Assembly (NCBI GenBank): GCA_041750975.1 | Contig: JBGSYN010000127.1 | Coordinates: 1-47,102, forward strand | Direction of reading: 5' to 3' | DNA length: 47,102 nt | Source: JBGSYN01 sp041750975 | GTDB lineage: Bacteria > Pseudomonadota > Alphaproteobacteria > Geminicoccales > Geminicoccaceae | Shown here: one piece after another, positions 1-7,725 of the stretch | Numbering within the stretch: position 1 is the first letter of the stretch | Layout of the letters: the number at the start of each line of letters is the position of its first letter | Position numbers and translations under genes: made by a program | Notes under the pieces: generated by a model | What the model was told of the DNA's origin: nothing | Databases searched by the model: none | The model's input: the letters and a program-made list of their open reading frames with translations, nothing else

Positions 1-182
1 TTCTTCTCGAAACTCACCCGCCAACGCATCCGACGCGGCGTGTTCCACTCGCTGACCGACCTCCAAGCCGCCATCAACCGCTATCTGGACGACAACAACG
101 CCAATCCCAAACCCTTCACCTGGACCGCGACACCAAAATCATTCTCACCAAGCTAAACCAAGTGAATGCGTCAGTGCACTAG
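1..182 (+). pseudogene. IS630-family transposase, 3' fragment with frameshift
   Basis: Reading from base 1, the frame gives the C-terminal end of an IS630-type transposase: FFSKLTRQRIRRGVF, then a helix with NRYLDDNN, then NPKPFTWTA. After TWTA (about base 128) the frame runs to a stop at 154-156. One base over, the family ending continues as DTKIILTKLNQVN and stops at 180-182. One base therefore appears to have been lost around 126-129. Only the last sixty or so codons lie in the window, so the rest of the element, including the DDE residues, is off the left edge. The motif recognition is from memory of the family. Confidence 0.75.
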
Positions 183-344
183 AAACATGACCGTGATCAG
201 CGGACCTATTCGTAGCCCATGCCACCCTCAATTCTCACACAGCCTGGGCGCGCCCCTTTCGCAAACCCTTCCCACGCAAGAATGCACGAACGAATTATCG
301 CCTGCCCTCGAACTCGCAAACGAAAATTGCACAAACGATTTCCT

Positions 345-598
345 ACTCACGTCCGAACGAGGGCTCGAGCGGATCCCGTTCAAATGGCCATGAATATAAA
401 GCGGCAACAGATCATACGGCCGATCACGCGGTCCAGCGATCCCCGCCGCCTGGGCCCGGATGAAGCCAAGCACCATCAAATTGCCCCTACGAAGCCATCG
501 ATGACCCGAACGGCCGCTTCCGCCGGCACCAGATCGTCGATCCGCTCAGGAAGTAACGGCGCCTGCCCGCGATCCTCGCCCGCAATGATACCGGTCAT
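345..598 (-). pseudogene. IS1182-family transposase, 5' remnant with frameshift and truncation
   Basis: On the minus strand from 598 one frame reads MTGIIAGEDRGQAPLLPER followed by IDDLVP and VRVIDGFVGAI. This matches the start of IS1182-type transposases (GxDRxQxxLLPERLDDYV, then NPVRVxDxFV). At about 478-482 the homology moves to the next frame: LMVLGF, then DLLPLYIHGHLNGIRSS, where the family has LLKLYIYGYLNRIRSS. It then ends abruptly near 345. The remnant is about 85 codons of a gene that normally has 400 or more and has no catalytic residues, so it is inactive. It points the opposite way to the IS630 fragment, which suggests repeated insertion and deletion at this end. Confidence 0.65.
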
Positions 599-826
599 CA
601 ACCCCTCCAAAACAATGGCCGCATCGCACCAAATTCGAGAGGTTTTCACGCGGCCGGGCGCGCCATCCCCTGCGCCTGTGTTTCCTTGGCCTAGAAATGG
701 CGTCGAAGACCATGATCGCCAGAACAGCGAGGCTCTTGTCATTTGGGTAAAGCTGGCGTTTTCTGCGGGCCGGCCGGCGGTTGGTGACATAACCGAAGCG
801 GCATCCTTGATTTCGGGAGGCGGAGT
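599..826. other. Intergenic stretch between IS remnant and dehydrogenase gene
   Basis: No coding potential I trust on either strand. The open frames here have no recognisable protein and no ribosome site. It must hold the promoter of the dehydrogenase/RraA pair, but I cannot pick out -35/-10 boxes. Confidence 0.4.
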
Positions 827-1927
827 TTGCTGATCTCACTCGAGCGGCTGGTGCGGCTTGTCACGACAATCTTCAACTCGGCCGGCTGCTCCGAAGCCGA
901 GGCCGGCCGGATCGCAGTCTATCTGACGCGCGCCAATCTGGCGGGTCATGACAGTCATGGCGTCATCCGCGTGCAGCGCTATGTCGAATATCTTCAAGAC
1001 GGCCGCGCTTCCAAGGACCAGACGGTCGAGACCGTTCTCGACAGCGACAGCTTTGCCATTCTCGACGGCAAGATGGGCATGGGACAGACCGTCGGGCCGC
1101 AATCGGTCGAGATCGGCATCGCCAAAGCCAAGGCGAACGGGGTCTCGCTCATCGCCCTGCGCAATGCGAGCCATCTCGGACGGATCGGCGATTTCGCCGA
1201 GATAGCGGCCGACGCCGGGTTGATTTCACTGCATTTCCTGAGCATCAAGAATTCGTTTATCGTCGCCCCCTTCGGCGGCAGCAGCCGGCGTTTTTCGACC
1301 AATCCCGTGTCGATCGGCGTGCCGACCGGCGATCAGGAGGCGCCTTTCATTCTCGATTTCGCCACATCGGTCGTGGCCGAGGGCAAGTGTCTCGTGGCAC
1401 ACCAGGGCGGCAAACCGATTCCCAAGGACACGCTGGTCGATGTAGACGGTTCGATCACGGACGACACCTTCGTGCTCTATGGCGAGACGCCCGAAGGCCA
1501 GTCCCCCAATCCGACCAAGGGCCGGGGTGCCTTGCGGGCGTTCGGCGAGCACAAGGGCTCGGGCCTGGCACTGGCCTGTGAACTCCTGGCCGGGGCCTTG
1601 ACCGGATCGGGCACCAATGGCATGCCGGGCTCGCACGTGCATACCGGGATGCTCTCGATTTATATCGACCCCGAGCGCTTCGACACCGAGGACATGTTTC
1701 TCGCCAATGTCCGGGGCTTCATCGACTGGATCAAGCAGAGCACCCCGATCGACCCTGCAGCCGGTGTCCTGATCCCCGGCGAAAAGGAGCGCCTGACTGC
1801 CGTCGAACGCAAGGCGGGCGGCATTCCGATCCCGTCCGATACCTGGCATTCGCTGGAACTCGCCGGCAAAGCCGCGGGACTGAGCCAAGCGGAATTCGAC
1901 ACCATCGCCGGCAGTAACGCGACCTGA
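827..1927 (+). CDS. Malate/L-lactate dehydrogenase-family oxidoreductase (Ldh_2)
   Basis: Predicted NAD(P)-dependent 2-hydroxyacid (or ureidoglycolate/sulfolactate-like) dehydrogenase of 366 residues, the usual length for the family. The family signature HDSHGV is at residues 41-46, with the catalytic histidine. A nucleotide-binding stretch EHKGSGLALACELL lies near residue 245. These enzymes are cytoplasmic dimers with a fold unrelated to classical lactate dehydrogenase. The start is TTG at 827, chosen because GGGAGG ends six bases upstream and no ATG is close. The RraA-like gene follows 46 bases downstream on the same strand and is probably cotranscribed, so the pair may oxidise and then cleave a hydroxy-dicarboxylic acid. 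The substrate cannot be told from sequence. Confidence 0.85.
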   Translation: MLISLERLVRLVTTIFNSAGCSEAEAGRIAVYLTRANLAGHDSHGVIRVQRYVEYLQDGRASKDQTVETVLDSDSFAILDGKMGMGQTVGPQSVEIGIAKAKANGVSLIALRNASHLGRIGDFAEIAADAGLISLHFLSIKNSFIVAPFGGSSRRFSTNPVSIGVPTGDQEAPFILDFATSVVAEGKCLVAHQGGKPIPKDTLVDVDGSITDDTFVLYGETPEGQSPNPTKGRGALRAFGEHKGSGLALACELLAGALTGSGTNGMPGSHVHTGMLSIYIDPERFDTEDMFLANVRGFIDWIKQSTPIDPAAGVLIPGEKERLTAVERKAGGIPIPSDTWHSLELAGKAAGLSQAEFDTIAGSNAT

Positions 1928-1973
1928 TCCCACCCGGCACATTCGTTGAAACCTGCAAACAAAAGGAGCCCTC

Positions 1974-2684
1974 ATGGCCGCCACCAATCCGATCGACCCC
2001 TTGATCCTGCGTCATCTTGCGGAATTCGATACCCCGACCATCTGCAATGCGCTCGAGATCGTCATCGGCAGCCGGCGCGGCTCCGGCTTCACGATGACGC
2101 AGATGGTGTGCGCCTATCCGGACCTGAAGCCGCTGGTGGGTTATGCGCGCACGGCGACGATCCGCGCCTGCCAGCCCTCGTCGCTCTCACCGCAACAGGC
2201 CAAGGCGCTTAGAATCCAATATTACAGCCATGTGTCGGCGGGCGATGGGCCGAATATCGCAATCATTCAGGATCTCGATCCCGAGCCCGGCTTCGGCGCC
2301 TTCTGGGGCGAGGTCAACACCGCCGTGCATAAGGGTTTGGGCGTCATCGGCTGCGTCACGAATGGATCGATCCGTGACCTCGATGCGATCGCACCCGATT
2401 TTCAACTGATCGCCGGGAAGATCGGACCGAGCCATGCCTTCGTCCACCTCGAATCGATCGGGGTCGATGTCAATATTTTCGGCATGCCGGTACGGGACGG
2501 CGATCTGGTCCATGCCGACCGCCATGGTGCTGTCGTCATTCCGCTCGAAGTTGCGGACCAGATGCCCGCCGCGATCGAACTGGGGGCGCGGAAAGAGGCG
2601 GTCGTGCTCGACGCGGCGCGCGCTCCGGGATTTACCGTCGAAAAGCTTCAAGCGGCGTGGGGCGGGGCCGAGGATATCCACTGA
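1974..2684 (+). CDS. RraA-like protein (4-hydroxy-4-methyl-2-oxoglutarate aldolase/oxaloacetate decarboxylase family)
   Basis: 236 residues of the RraA/HMG-aldolase fold. Seen: an N-terminal DTPTICNALE helix, GYARTATIR at 57-64, and the conserved metal/substrate motif GCVTNGSIRDLDAI with Arg134-Asp135. In the family this Arg-Asp pair supports retro-aldol cleavage of 4-hydroxy-4-methyl-2-oxoglutarate or decarboxylation of oxaloacetate, with a divalent metal. The same fold also includes the RNase E inhibitor RraA, but pairing with a dehydrogenase favours an enzyme of aromatic or hydroxy-acid breakdown. ATG at 1974 is preceded by AAAAGGAGCCCTC, a good ribosome site. Its last 37 bases overlap the 3' end of hemW on the opposite strand. 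Confidence 0.8.
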   Translation: MAATNPIDPLILRHLAEFDTPTICNALEIVIGSRRGSGFTMTQMVCAYPDLKPLVGYARTATIRACQPSSLSPQQAKALRIQYYSHVSAGDGPNIAIIQDLDPEPGFGAFWGEVNTAVHKGLGVIGCVTNGSIRDLDAIAPDFQLIAGKIGPSHAFVHLESIGVDVNIFGMPVRDGDLVHADRHGAVVIPLEVADQMPAAIELGARKEAVVLDAARAPGFTVEKLQAAWGGAEDIH

Positions 2685-3904
2685 GCGCCCTGAGTGTCGG
2701 CAAGGGCGTCGATCAGGCGGGATGATAGGGTATTGAGCCGACCGACGCCGGCCTCGGTTGCGCGCAGCCTGCCTGTAGCGGGCTCGAGCCAGCCATCTTC
2801 GATCAGGGTCCGGCAGCTTGGGGTTTCGAGGATCGACGCCGCATCGCCTCCGGTGAGCCGGGCCAGCCGGTCGAGATCGATGCCCTCCCTCAGCCTGAGC
2901 CCCATCAGGACCATTTCGGCGAGTTGATCCTCTACGCCGAGTTCGTCGGGCGTAAGTCCCGCATGGCCTCTGCGGGCGACCGCCTCGAGCCAGGCCGCGG
3001 GTGCCTTGATTGTCCGGGTGGCGAAGCGCCGGACATCGAGCGTCAGCCGGCCATGAGCGCCGGGCCCGATGCCGGCATAATCGCCATAGCGCCAATAGAC
3101 CAGATTATGGCGGCTTTCCTCGCCGGGTCGGGCGAAATTCGAGATTTCGTAAGGGGTCAGGCCCTTCCCCTCAAGATAGCGCCTAGTCAAATCGAAGAAA
3201 TCCGCGAGGTCGTCATCGTCCGGCATGACCAGGGCACCCGACCGCGCCAGCGCATGGAACCGCGTGCCGGGCTCGATCGTCAGCTGATAGGCCGAGAGAT
3301 GACCGCCGACATGCGCCATCGCTACCGCAAGTTCCCGTTCCCACTCGGCAAGGGCCTGGCCGGGACGGCCATAGATCAGATCGAGCGACCAGCGGTTGAC
3401 GGTGTTCGAAGCTATTTCGACGGCGACAAGTGCTTCCCGTACCGTGTGCTCCCGGCCGAGAAAGTGCAGGGCTTGATCGTCCAGGGCCTGCACCCCGAGT
3501 GAGACGCGATTGATGCCGGCATCGCGGAATTGCCGGAGCCGCGTCGCCTCGGTCGAGGTCGGGTTGGCCTCGAGGGTCACTTCGAGAGCGGCGTCGAGCC
3601 GCCACCAGTGAGCGGCGCGGTCGAGGATCGCGGCCACGGTGGCGGGCGCCATCAGCGACGGCGTGCCGCCGCCGAAGAAGACCGAGTTCAGCTGCCGGCC
3701 CTGGGTTTGGCTGCCGATATGATCGAGCTCGGCCAGGAGCGCGCGCTGCCAGAGGACATGATCGATAGCACCGCCGGCGACATGGCTGTTGAAGTCGCAA
3801 TAGGGGCATTTGCTGCGGCAGAACGGCCAGTGCACATAAAGCCCGAAGCCGCCTGGGAGCCCGAAGTCGCCCGGCGTCCGGTTGGATAGGGAATTCTCGG
3901 CCAT
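2648..3904 (-). CDS. hemW: Radical SAM heme chaperone HemW
   Basis: 418 residues, close to other HemW proteins. The radical-SAM cysteines are C29, C33 and C36 in FCRSKCPYCDF. The residue after the last Cys-Asp is Phe, which separates HemW (CxxxCxxCxF) from true oxygen-independent coproporphyrinogen oxidase HemN (CxxxCxxCxC). FFGGGTPS at 76-83 is the SAM-binding GGE-like motif, and the HemN C-terminal domain follows from about 300. HemW binds heme and delivers it to membrane respiratory proteins. It is often misnamed coproporphyrinogen III oxidase. It starts six bases after the ssb stop, so ssb-hemW probably form one transcript. The 3' end overlaps the converging RraA-like gene by 37 bases. 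Confidence 0.92.
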   Translation of the reverse strand: MAENSLSNRTPGDFGLPGGFGLYVHWPFCRSKCPYCDFNSHVAGGAIDHVLWQRALLAELDHIGSQTQGRQLNSVFFGGGTPSLMAPATVAAILDRAAHWWRLDAALEVTLEANPTSTEATRLRQFRDAGINRVSLGVQALDDQALHFLGREHTVREALVAVEIASNTVNRWSLDLIYGRPGQALAEWERELAVAMAHVGGHLSAYQLTIEPGTRFHALARSGALVMPDDDDLADFFDLTRRYLEGKGLTPYEISNFARPGEESRHNLVYWRYGDYAGIGPGAHGRLTLDVRRFATRTIKAPAAWLEAVARRGHAGLTPDELGVEDQLAEMVLMGLRLREGIDLDRLARLTGGDAASILETPSCRTLIEDGWLEPATGRLRATEAGVGRLNTLSSRLIDALADTQGAQWISSAPPHAA

Positions 3905-3910
3905 GGGGCG

Positions 3911-4426
3911 CTAGAACGGGATATCGTCGTCCAGATCGTCGAATGAGCGGGCCGACCCCCGCCCCTGATCGCGGCCCTGATCCCGGCTCTGGTCGCCGTC
4001 CCGATCGCGGCCGCCGATGCGCTCATTGTCGTCCGGAGGCCCGAAATCGTCCCGGCCGCCCGAGCCGATCTCGTCGCGGCCGCCGAGCAATACCAGTTCG
4101 CCCCGAAAGCGCTGCAGCACGATCTCGGTGGTGTAGCGTTCCTGGCCCTGCTGGTCCTGCCATTTCCGCGACTGCAGCTGGCCCTCGAGATAGACCGAGC
4201 GGCCCTTGGCGAGGAAGCGCTCGGCGACATCCGCGAGGTTCTCGTTGAAGATCACGACGCGATGCCATTCGGTCCGCTCGCGATTATCGCCAGACTGGCG
4301 GTCGCGCCAGCGTTCCGAGGTGGCGATCGAGAGGTGGACGATCTTGCGATTGTCCTGCGTGAAGCGGACCTCGGGATCGCGCCCGAGATTGCCGACGAGG
4401 ATCACCTTGTTGACACTTCCTGCCAT
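3911..4426 (-). CDS. ssb: Single-stranded DNA-binding protein
   Basis: 171 residues. An OB-fold covers residues 1-110 (MAGSVNKVILVGNLGRDPEV, TEWHRVVIF, KGRSVYLEGQL). A Gly/Arg/Asp-rich linker with RDQGRDQGRG repeats follows, and the acidic tip ends DDDIPF, the peptide that docks repair and replication partners. A longer frame runs upstream, but ATG at 4426 is preferred: GAGAGG lies a few bases before it and family members begin MAGSVNK. It protects single-stranded DNA in replication, recombination and repair. I looked for an alphaproteobacterial SOS box (GTTC-N7-GTTC or its complement) upstream and found none. Confidence 0.95.
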   Translation of the reverse strand: MAGSVNKVILVGNLGRDPEVRFTQDNRKIVHLSIATSERWRDRQSGDNRERTEWHRVVIFNENLADVAERFLAKGRSVYLEGQLQSRKWQDQQGQERYTTEIVLQRFRGELVLLGGRDEIGSGGRDDFGPPDDNERIGGRDRDGDQSRDQGRDQGRGSARSFDDLDDDIPF

Positions 4427-4551
4427 ATCGCCTCTCGCATGCTCCGCGATGAAATTGCCGAGGACCATGATGTAACGCCGGGGCCGCGCAATGGCCAGCG
4501 AACAGAAGAGGTGGCGCTCACAAAGACGAACCTTGAGCGCGCCTGCCCCCG

Positions 4552-4566
4552 TTAACGGATCCTAAA
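4552..4566. promoter_or_regulatory. CtrA-like site TTAA-N7-TAAA
   Basis: TTAACGGATCCTAAA lies between the divergent ssb and TadG-like genes, 73 bases before the TadG-like start. It matches the alphaproteobacterial CtrA consensus TTAA-N7-TTAA with one mismatch in the second half. Three further one-mismatch sites occur upstream of pilA, cpaA and the PleD-like gene. Binding is inference. Confidence 0.35.
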
Positions 4567-4638
4567 GCTTTCAGCCGGACAATGCAGATAGCGGGCGGCA
4601 TCTGGCCGCCTCGGTATGTCGTCGGATCGGAGTCCTGC

Positions 4639-6084
4639 ATGTCCCGGCCATTCTCATCGATCGCAGCAAGGCTCAATCATTCACGATATTTCGCCAGGCT
4701 CAAGGCCTCGCTCCGACGCCTCGGACGCGACGAGCGCGGTGCCGTCTTGTTGATGTTCGGCCTGTTGCTGCTGCCTTTGGTGGCGGCAATCGGGCTTGCG
4801 ATCGATGCCATGGTGTCCTTCACGATCGAGAACCGGATCCAGCGGGCGCTCGACGCCGCCGGGCTTGCGGCCGGTCGGGCAGCAACCGACGAGGAGCTGG
4901 CGATCCAGGCGCAACAATTCTTCGACGCCAATTTCTCTACCGGTCCGGACGTTGCCGAATTGCTCGATTTCAATGTCGTCACCGCCGGCGATCAGATCAC
5001 CCTGGAAGCCACCGCCCGGGTGCCGAACCATTTCATGCAGCTATTCGGCTTTGATGCCCAGACGGTTGCTGTCTCGACCGTCATTCACCGGGAGGTCCGG
5101 CAGATGGAGCTGGTTCTGGTGATGGACAACACTGGCTCGATGCGCAGCGGCGGCAAGATCGACGCGATGAAGGACGCCGCGATCGAACTGGTCGATATCG
5201 TCTTCGGCGAGTACGACGTTCACCCCTACTTAAGCGTCGCCCTGGTCCCCTACACAGCGACAGTGAATATCGGTGAGGACCGTTCGAGCTGGCTGAGCGC
5301 TACGGACATTGTCCATGATACGGGTACCGACTGGTTCGCGCCGACCGAGTGGAAAGGTTGCGTGATGGCGCGCACGGCACCCTACGATGAAACCGACGAC
5401 CCACCGTCGGTCCGGCCGTTGACCAGCTTCTTCTACGCCTCGGACACCGATAACGTCTGGCCGGGCGTCAATGAGAACAATAGCGCTGAGAACAACGGCA
5501 CCGGCCCCAATCTCGGCTGCGGTCCCGAGATTACCTCGTTGCGCAATGACAAGAGCGAAATCCAGGACGCCGTCGACGAGATGCTGCCCTGGCACCGTGG
5601 CGGCACCACCGGCAATCTCGGCCTGGTCTGGGGCTGGCGTGCCCTGTCCCCAGCCTGGCGCGGCCTGTGGGGCGACGGCACGCCCGCGTCCTATCCGCTC
5701 GACTACAATTCCGCCGCTTCCGACAAGGTCATCGTCATGCTGACCGACGGCACCAACCAGTTCTACGACAATCCGCCCGCCGGTCCCAGTGGTTCGGATT
5801 TCACGGCCTATGGCAGGCTCGGCCAGTTCGGCTTTTCGTCGCTCAACGCCGCCCGGCAGGAGATCGACGACCGCATGGCACGAATTTGCGAGGCCATGAA
5901 GGACGAGGGAATCATCCTTTACACCATCACCTTCGGCTCTTCACCGGATACCGCGACCCAACAACTCTACCGCACCTGCGCCAGCAGTGCCGGGCACTAT
6001 TTCCATTCGCCGAGCAATGGCGATCTGAGCGGCATCTTTCAAGCGATTGGCCGCCAGCTCAGCGAACTCCGGATCGCCCAATGA
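4639..6084 (+). CDS. TadG-like pilus assembly protein with von Willebrand factor A domain
   Basis: 481 residues. A short basic N-terminus leads to the membrane segment at about 35-57 (AVLLMFGLLLLPLVAAIGLAID), preceded by DERG, the TadE/TadG anchor. The extracytoplasmic part carries a vWA domain with the MIDAS metal motif DNTGSM at 163-168 and a second metal-site strand VIVMLTDGT at 364-372. Four cysteines (241, 294, 417, 449) could form disulfides. A frame opens at 4582, but ATG at 4639 has CGGAG six bases upstream. TadG-like proteins are secreted or surface parts of the tight-adherence pilus. It overlaps the next gene by ATGA and is about 31 kb from the main pilus locus. Confidence 0.82.
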   Translation: MSRPFSSIAARLNHSRYFARLKASLRRLGRDERGAVLLMFGLLLLPLVAAIGLAIDAMVSFTIENRIQRALDAAGLAAGRAATDEELAIQAQQFFDANFSTGPDVAELLDFNVVTAGDQITLEATARVPNHFMQLFGFDAQTVAVSTVIHREVRQMELVLVMDNTGSMRSGGKIDAMKDAAIELVDIVFGEYDVHPYLSVALVPYTATVNIGEDRSSWLSATDIVHDTGTDWFAPTEWKGCVMARTAPYDETDDPPSVRPLTSFFYASDTDNVWPGVNENNSAENNGTGPNLGCGPEITSLRNDKSEIQDAVDEMLPWHRGGTTGNLGLVWGWRALSPAWRGLWGDGTPASYPLDYNSAASDKVIVMLTDGTNQFYDNPPAGPSGSDFTAYGRLGQFGFSSLNAARQEIDDRMARICEAMKDEGIILYTITFGSSPDTATQQLYRTCASSAGHYFHSPSNGDLSGIFQAIGRQLSELRIAQ

Positions 6085-6863
6085 CCCGGTTGGAGCAATT
6101 ACTCGGCAACCGCCTCGCGTCAGTCCGCCGAGGCTGGACGCCCTGGCACCGGCGAGGTGGACTCGAGCGTTGGCGCAAATGCAGCCGCGGACCGGGAGCT
6201 GGCTCCAGTCTCGGCAGCAACCTTGGCGCACTTTCTGCCTCGGCAACACTGCCAATGTTGTGCACCCGGCCGGGCCCTCCGCGAGGCGACCATCCGACAC
6301 CCCGGGGTTTGCGCGGGGGACCCTTCGGCGCCTGCGACAAGGGTAATGCACTGGTCGAGTTCGCCATGATAGCACCCGTCTTCTTTCTCATCGTCGTCGC
6401 TACCTTCGAGCTGTCGCTTTATCTGTTCCTGAGCGGATCCGTGCAATCCGCCGTCATGATGGCGTCCCGCTACGGCATCACCGGTCAGCAGGCGGGTCTG
6501 CTGGATCGCCAGCAGCGCATTGTCGATATCGTCCAGGACCGCACCTGGGGACTGGTGTCGATCCAGCCCAATGACGTCGATACGCTGGTCTATGAGAATT
6601 TCGGCGATATCGGCCAGGGCGAGCCCTTCGGCGATACCAATGGCAATGGCAGTTTCGATGACGGCAGCGAAACCTTCACCGACGTCAACGGCAACGGCCT
6701 CTATGATCAGGATCTGGGGGCGGCGGGCCTCGGCGGGCCAGGCGACATCGTGCTCTACAAAATCGAATTCCAGACCGATGTCCTGACCAATATCCTCCAG
6801 CCGATCTTCGGCGACACTTTCAATTACACGGCAAGCGTGGCGGTTCGCAATGAGCCCTTCTGA
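6081..6863 (+). CDS. TadE-like pseudopilin with calcium-loop motifs
   Basis: 260 residues. The pseudopilin signature is DKG-NALVEFAMIAPVFF at 86-102: cleavage after Gly, Glu at mature position 5, then a hydrophobic helix. Residues 185-210 hold two EF-hand/dockerin-like loops, DTNGNGSFDDG and DVNGNGLYDQD, an insertion between the helix and the C-terminal strands. ATG at 6081 overlaps the TadG stop (ATGA), implying coupled translation. That start leaves an 88-residue Arg/Gly/Pro-rich leader, much longer than usual. Start codons at 6255 (ATG) and 6309 (TTG) are possible, but I see no convincing ribosome site for either. TadE proteins are matured by the prepilin peptidase and sit at the pilus base. 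Confidence 0.78.
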   Translation: MTRLEQLLGNRLASVRRGWTPWHRRGGLERWRKCSRGPGAGSSLGSNLGALSASATLPMLCTRPGPPRGDHPTPRGLRGGPFGACDKGNALVEFAMIAPVFFLIVVATFELSLYLFLSGSVQSAVMMASRYGITGQQAGLLDRQQRIVDIVQDRTWGLVSIQPNDVDTLVYENFGDIGQGEPFGDTNGNGSFDDGSETFTDVNGNGLYDQDLGAAGLGGPGDIVLYKIEFQTDVLTNILQPIFGDTFNYTASVAVRNEPF

Positions 6864-6893
6864 CGGCGACCCCGGGGGATGCGAGGCAAAAGG

Positions 6894-7469
6894 ATGATGA
6901 CCGCGAACAAGAAGTCTTGCCTGCCGCATTCGCTTCGGCGTTTGCTGAAGGATTTGCGCGGAATCACCGCGGTCGAGTTTGCCCTAGTTTTTCCAATCCT
7001 GCTGGGCATCGGTTTGGGCGTGATCGAGATCGGCCGGTTCACGCTCTTGAACATGAAGCTCGAGCAGGCGGCCAACACGATCGCCGATCTCGGCACGCGC
7101 GATCAGAATCTCTCCGCCGCCACGCTGAACGATCTGTTCGCGGCGGTGGAGCACATTCTCGATCCCTTCGAGATGGGTTCGGCAGGTCTGGTGATCGTCT
7201 CCGGGGTCGTCGCCACCAATGGCGGAGCACCCGAAGTCGCCTGGCAGGGCGAGGGCGCCGGCAGCCTGCCGGGAAGCAGCACTGTCGGCGAAATCGGCGA
7301 AACCGCGACCATTCCGGAAAGCATCGTCATGGTCGAAGGCGAGACCCTGGTCATCGCCGAAGTCTTTTTCCAGTACAATTCCTGGCTTCTGGGCATGATC
7401 GGCAATCAGACCATGCACCGCGCCGCGTTTTACCGCCCCCGCATGGGAACCCTTCAGACTCTTTCCTAG
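6894..7469 (+). CDS. TadE-like pseudopilin
   Basis: 191 residues. The N-terminus has the basic leader and pseudopilin processing motif LRG-ITAVEFALVFPILL (22-38), with Glu at mature position 5 as in PilE/TadE proteins, then one membrane helix. The rest is an extracytoplasmic domain without recognised motifs. ATG at 6894 is chosen over 6879 because GAGG lies seven bases before it, while at 6879 the G-run touches the start. It is the third gene of the tadG/tadE-type operon, 30 bases after the previous stop. It should be processed by the peptidase encoded at 38250. Confidence 0.78.
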   Translation: MMTANKKSCLPHSLRRLLKDLRGITAVEFALVFPILLGIGLGVIEIGRFTLLNMKLEQAANTIADLGTRDQNLSAATLNDLFAAVEHILDPFEMGSAGLVIVSGVVATNGGAPEVAWQGEGAGSLPGSSTVGEIGETATIPESIVMVEGETLVIAEVFFQYNSWLLGMIGNQTMHRAAFYRPRMGTLQTLS

Positions 7470-7512
7470 GCGTGCGATTTCGTCGAACTTTGCTTTGAGG
7501 CGAATGTCTTGC

Positions 7513-7551
7513 GTACAACTAACCCCATGATTTAATTGTACTTTTCTTCTT
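7513..7551 (+). terminator. Possible Rho-independent terminator after the TadG/TadE operon
   Basis: GTACAACTAA (7513-7522) and TTAATTGTAC (7532-7541) form a 10-bp stem with one mismatch and a 9-base loop, followed directly by TTTTCTTCTT. It lies 43 bases after the last TadE stop. The stem is AT-rich, so it may be weak. Confidence 0.4.
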
Positions 7552-7602
7552 GCCACCTTGAGTGCCGTTGGCCGACCCAATCCACTCGTTGACCAATGCA
7601 TT

Positions 7603-7619
7603 CGAAGCGAACAGCTTCG
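7603..7619. repeat. Short inverted repeat
   Basis: CGAAGC-GAACA-GCTTCG is a perfect 6-bp stem with a 5-base loop between the TadE operon and the converging alcohol dehydrogenase gene. There is no long T-run beside it. It may help termination from one side. The rest of 7552-7725 shows nothing I can name. Confidence 0.3.
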
Positions 7620-7725
7620 TTTGTGGCGAATGTGCATTAACCCAATCAATGCGTGCAGCTTTGGCGCAATCATGGGTGAACCGTCTGTGTGCGCCGCTGC
7701 GTTGGGCTTGGCCGTCGATTGCTCG

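Noticed and set aside
219..833. A 204-codon open frame across the IS remnant region
   Set aside because: Low-complexity, Arg/Pro-rich translation typical of GC-rich antisense reading. It overlaps the IS1182 remnant and has no ribosome site.
4427..4638. LexA/SOS boxes upstream of ssb, and likewise upstream of uvrA (8937-9157)
   Set aside because: I looked for GTTC-N7-GTTC and its complement and found no pair at the right spacing.
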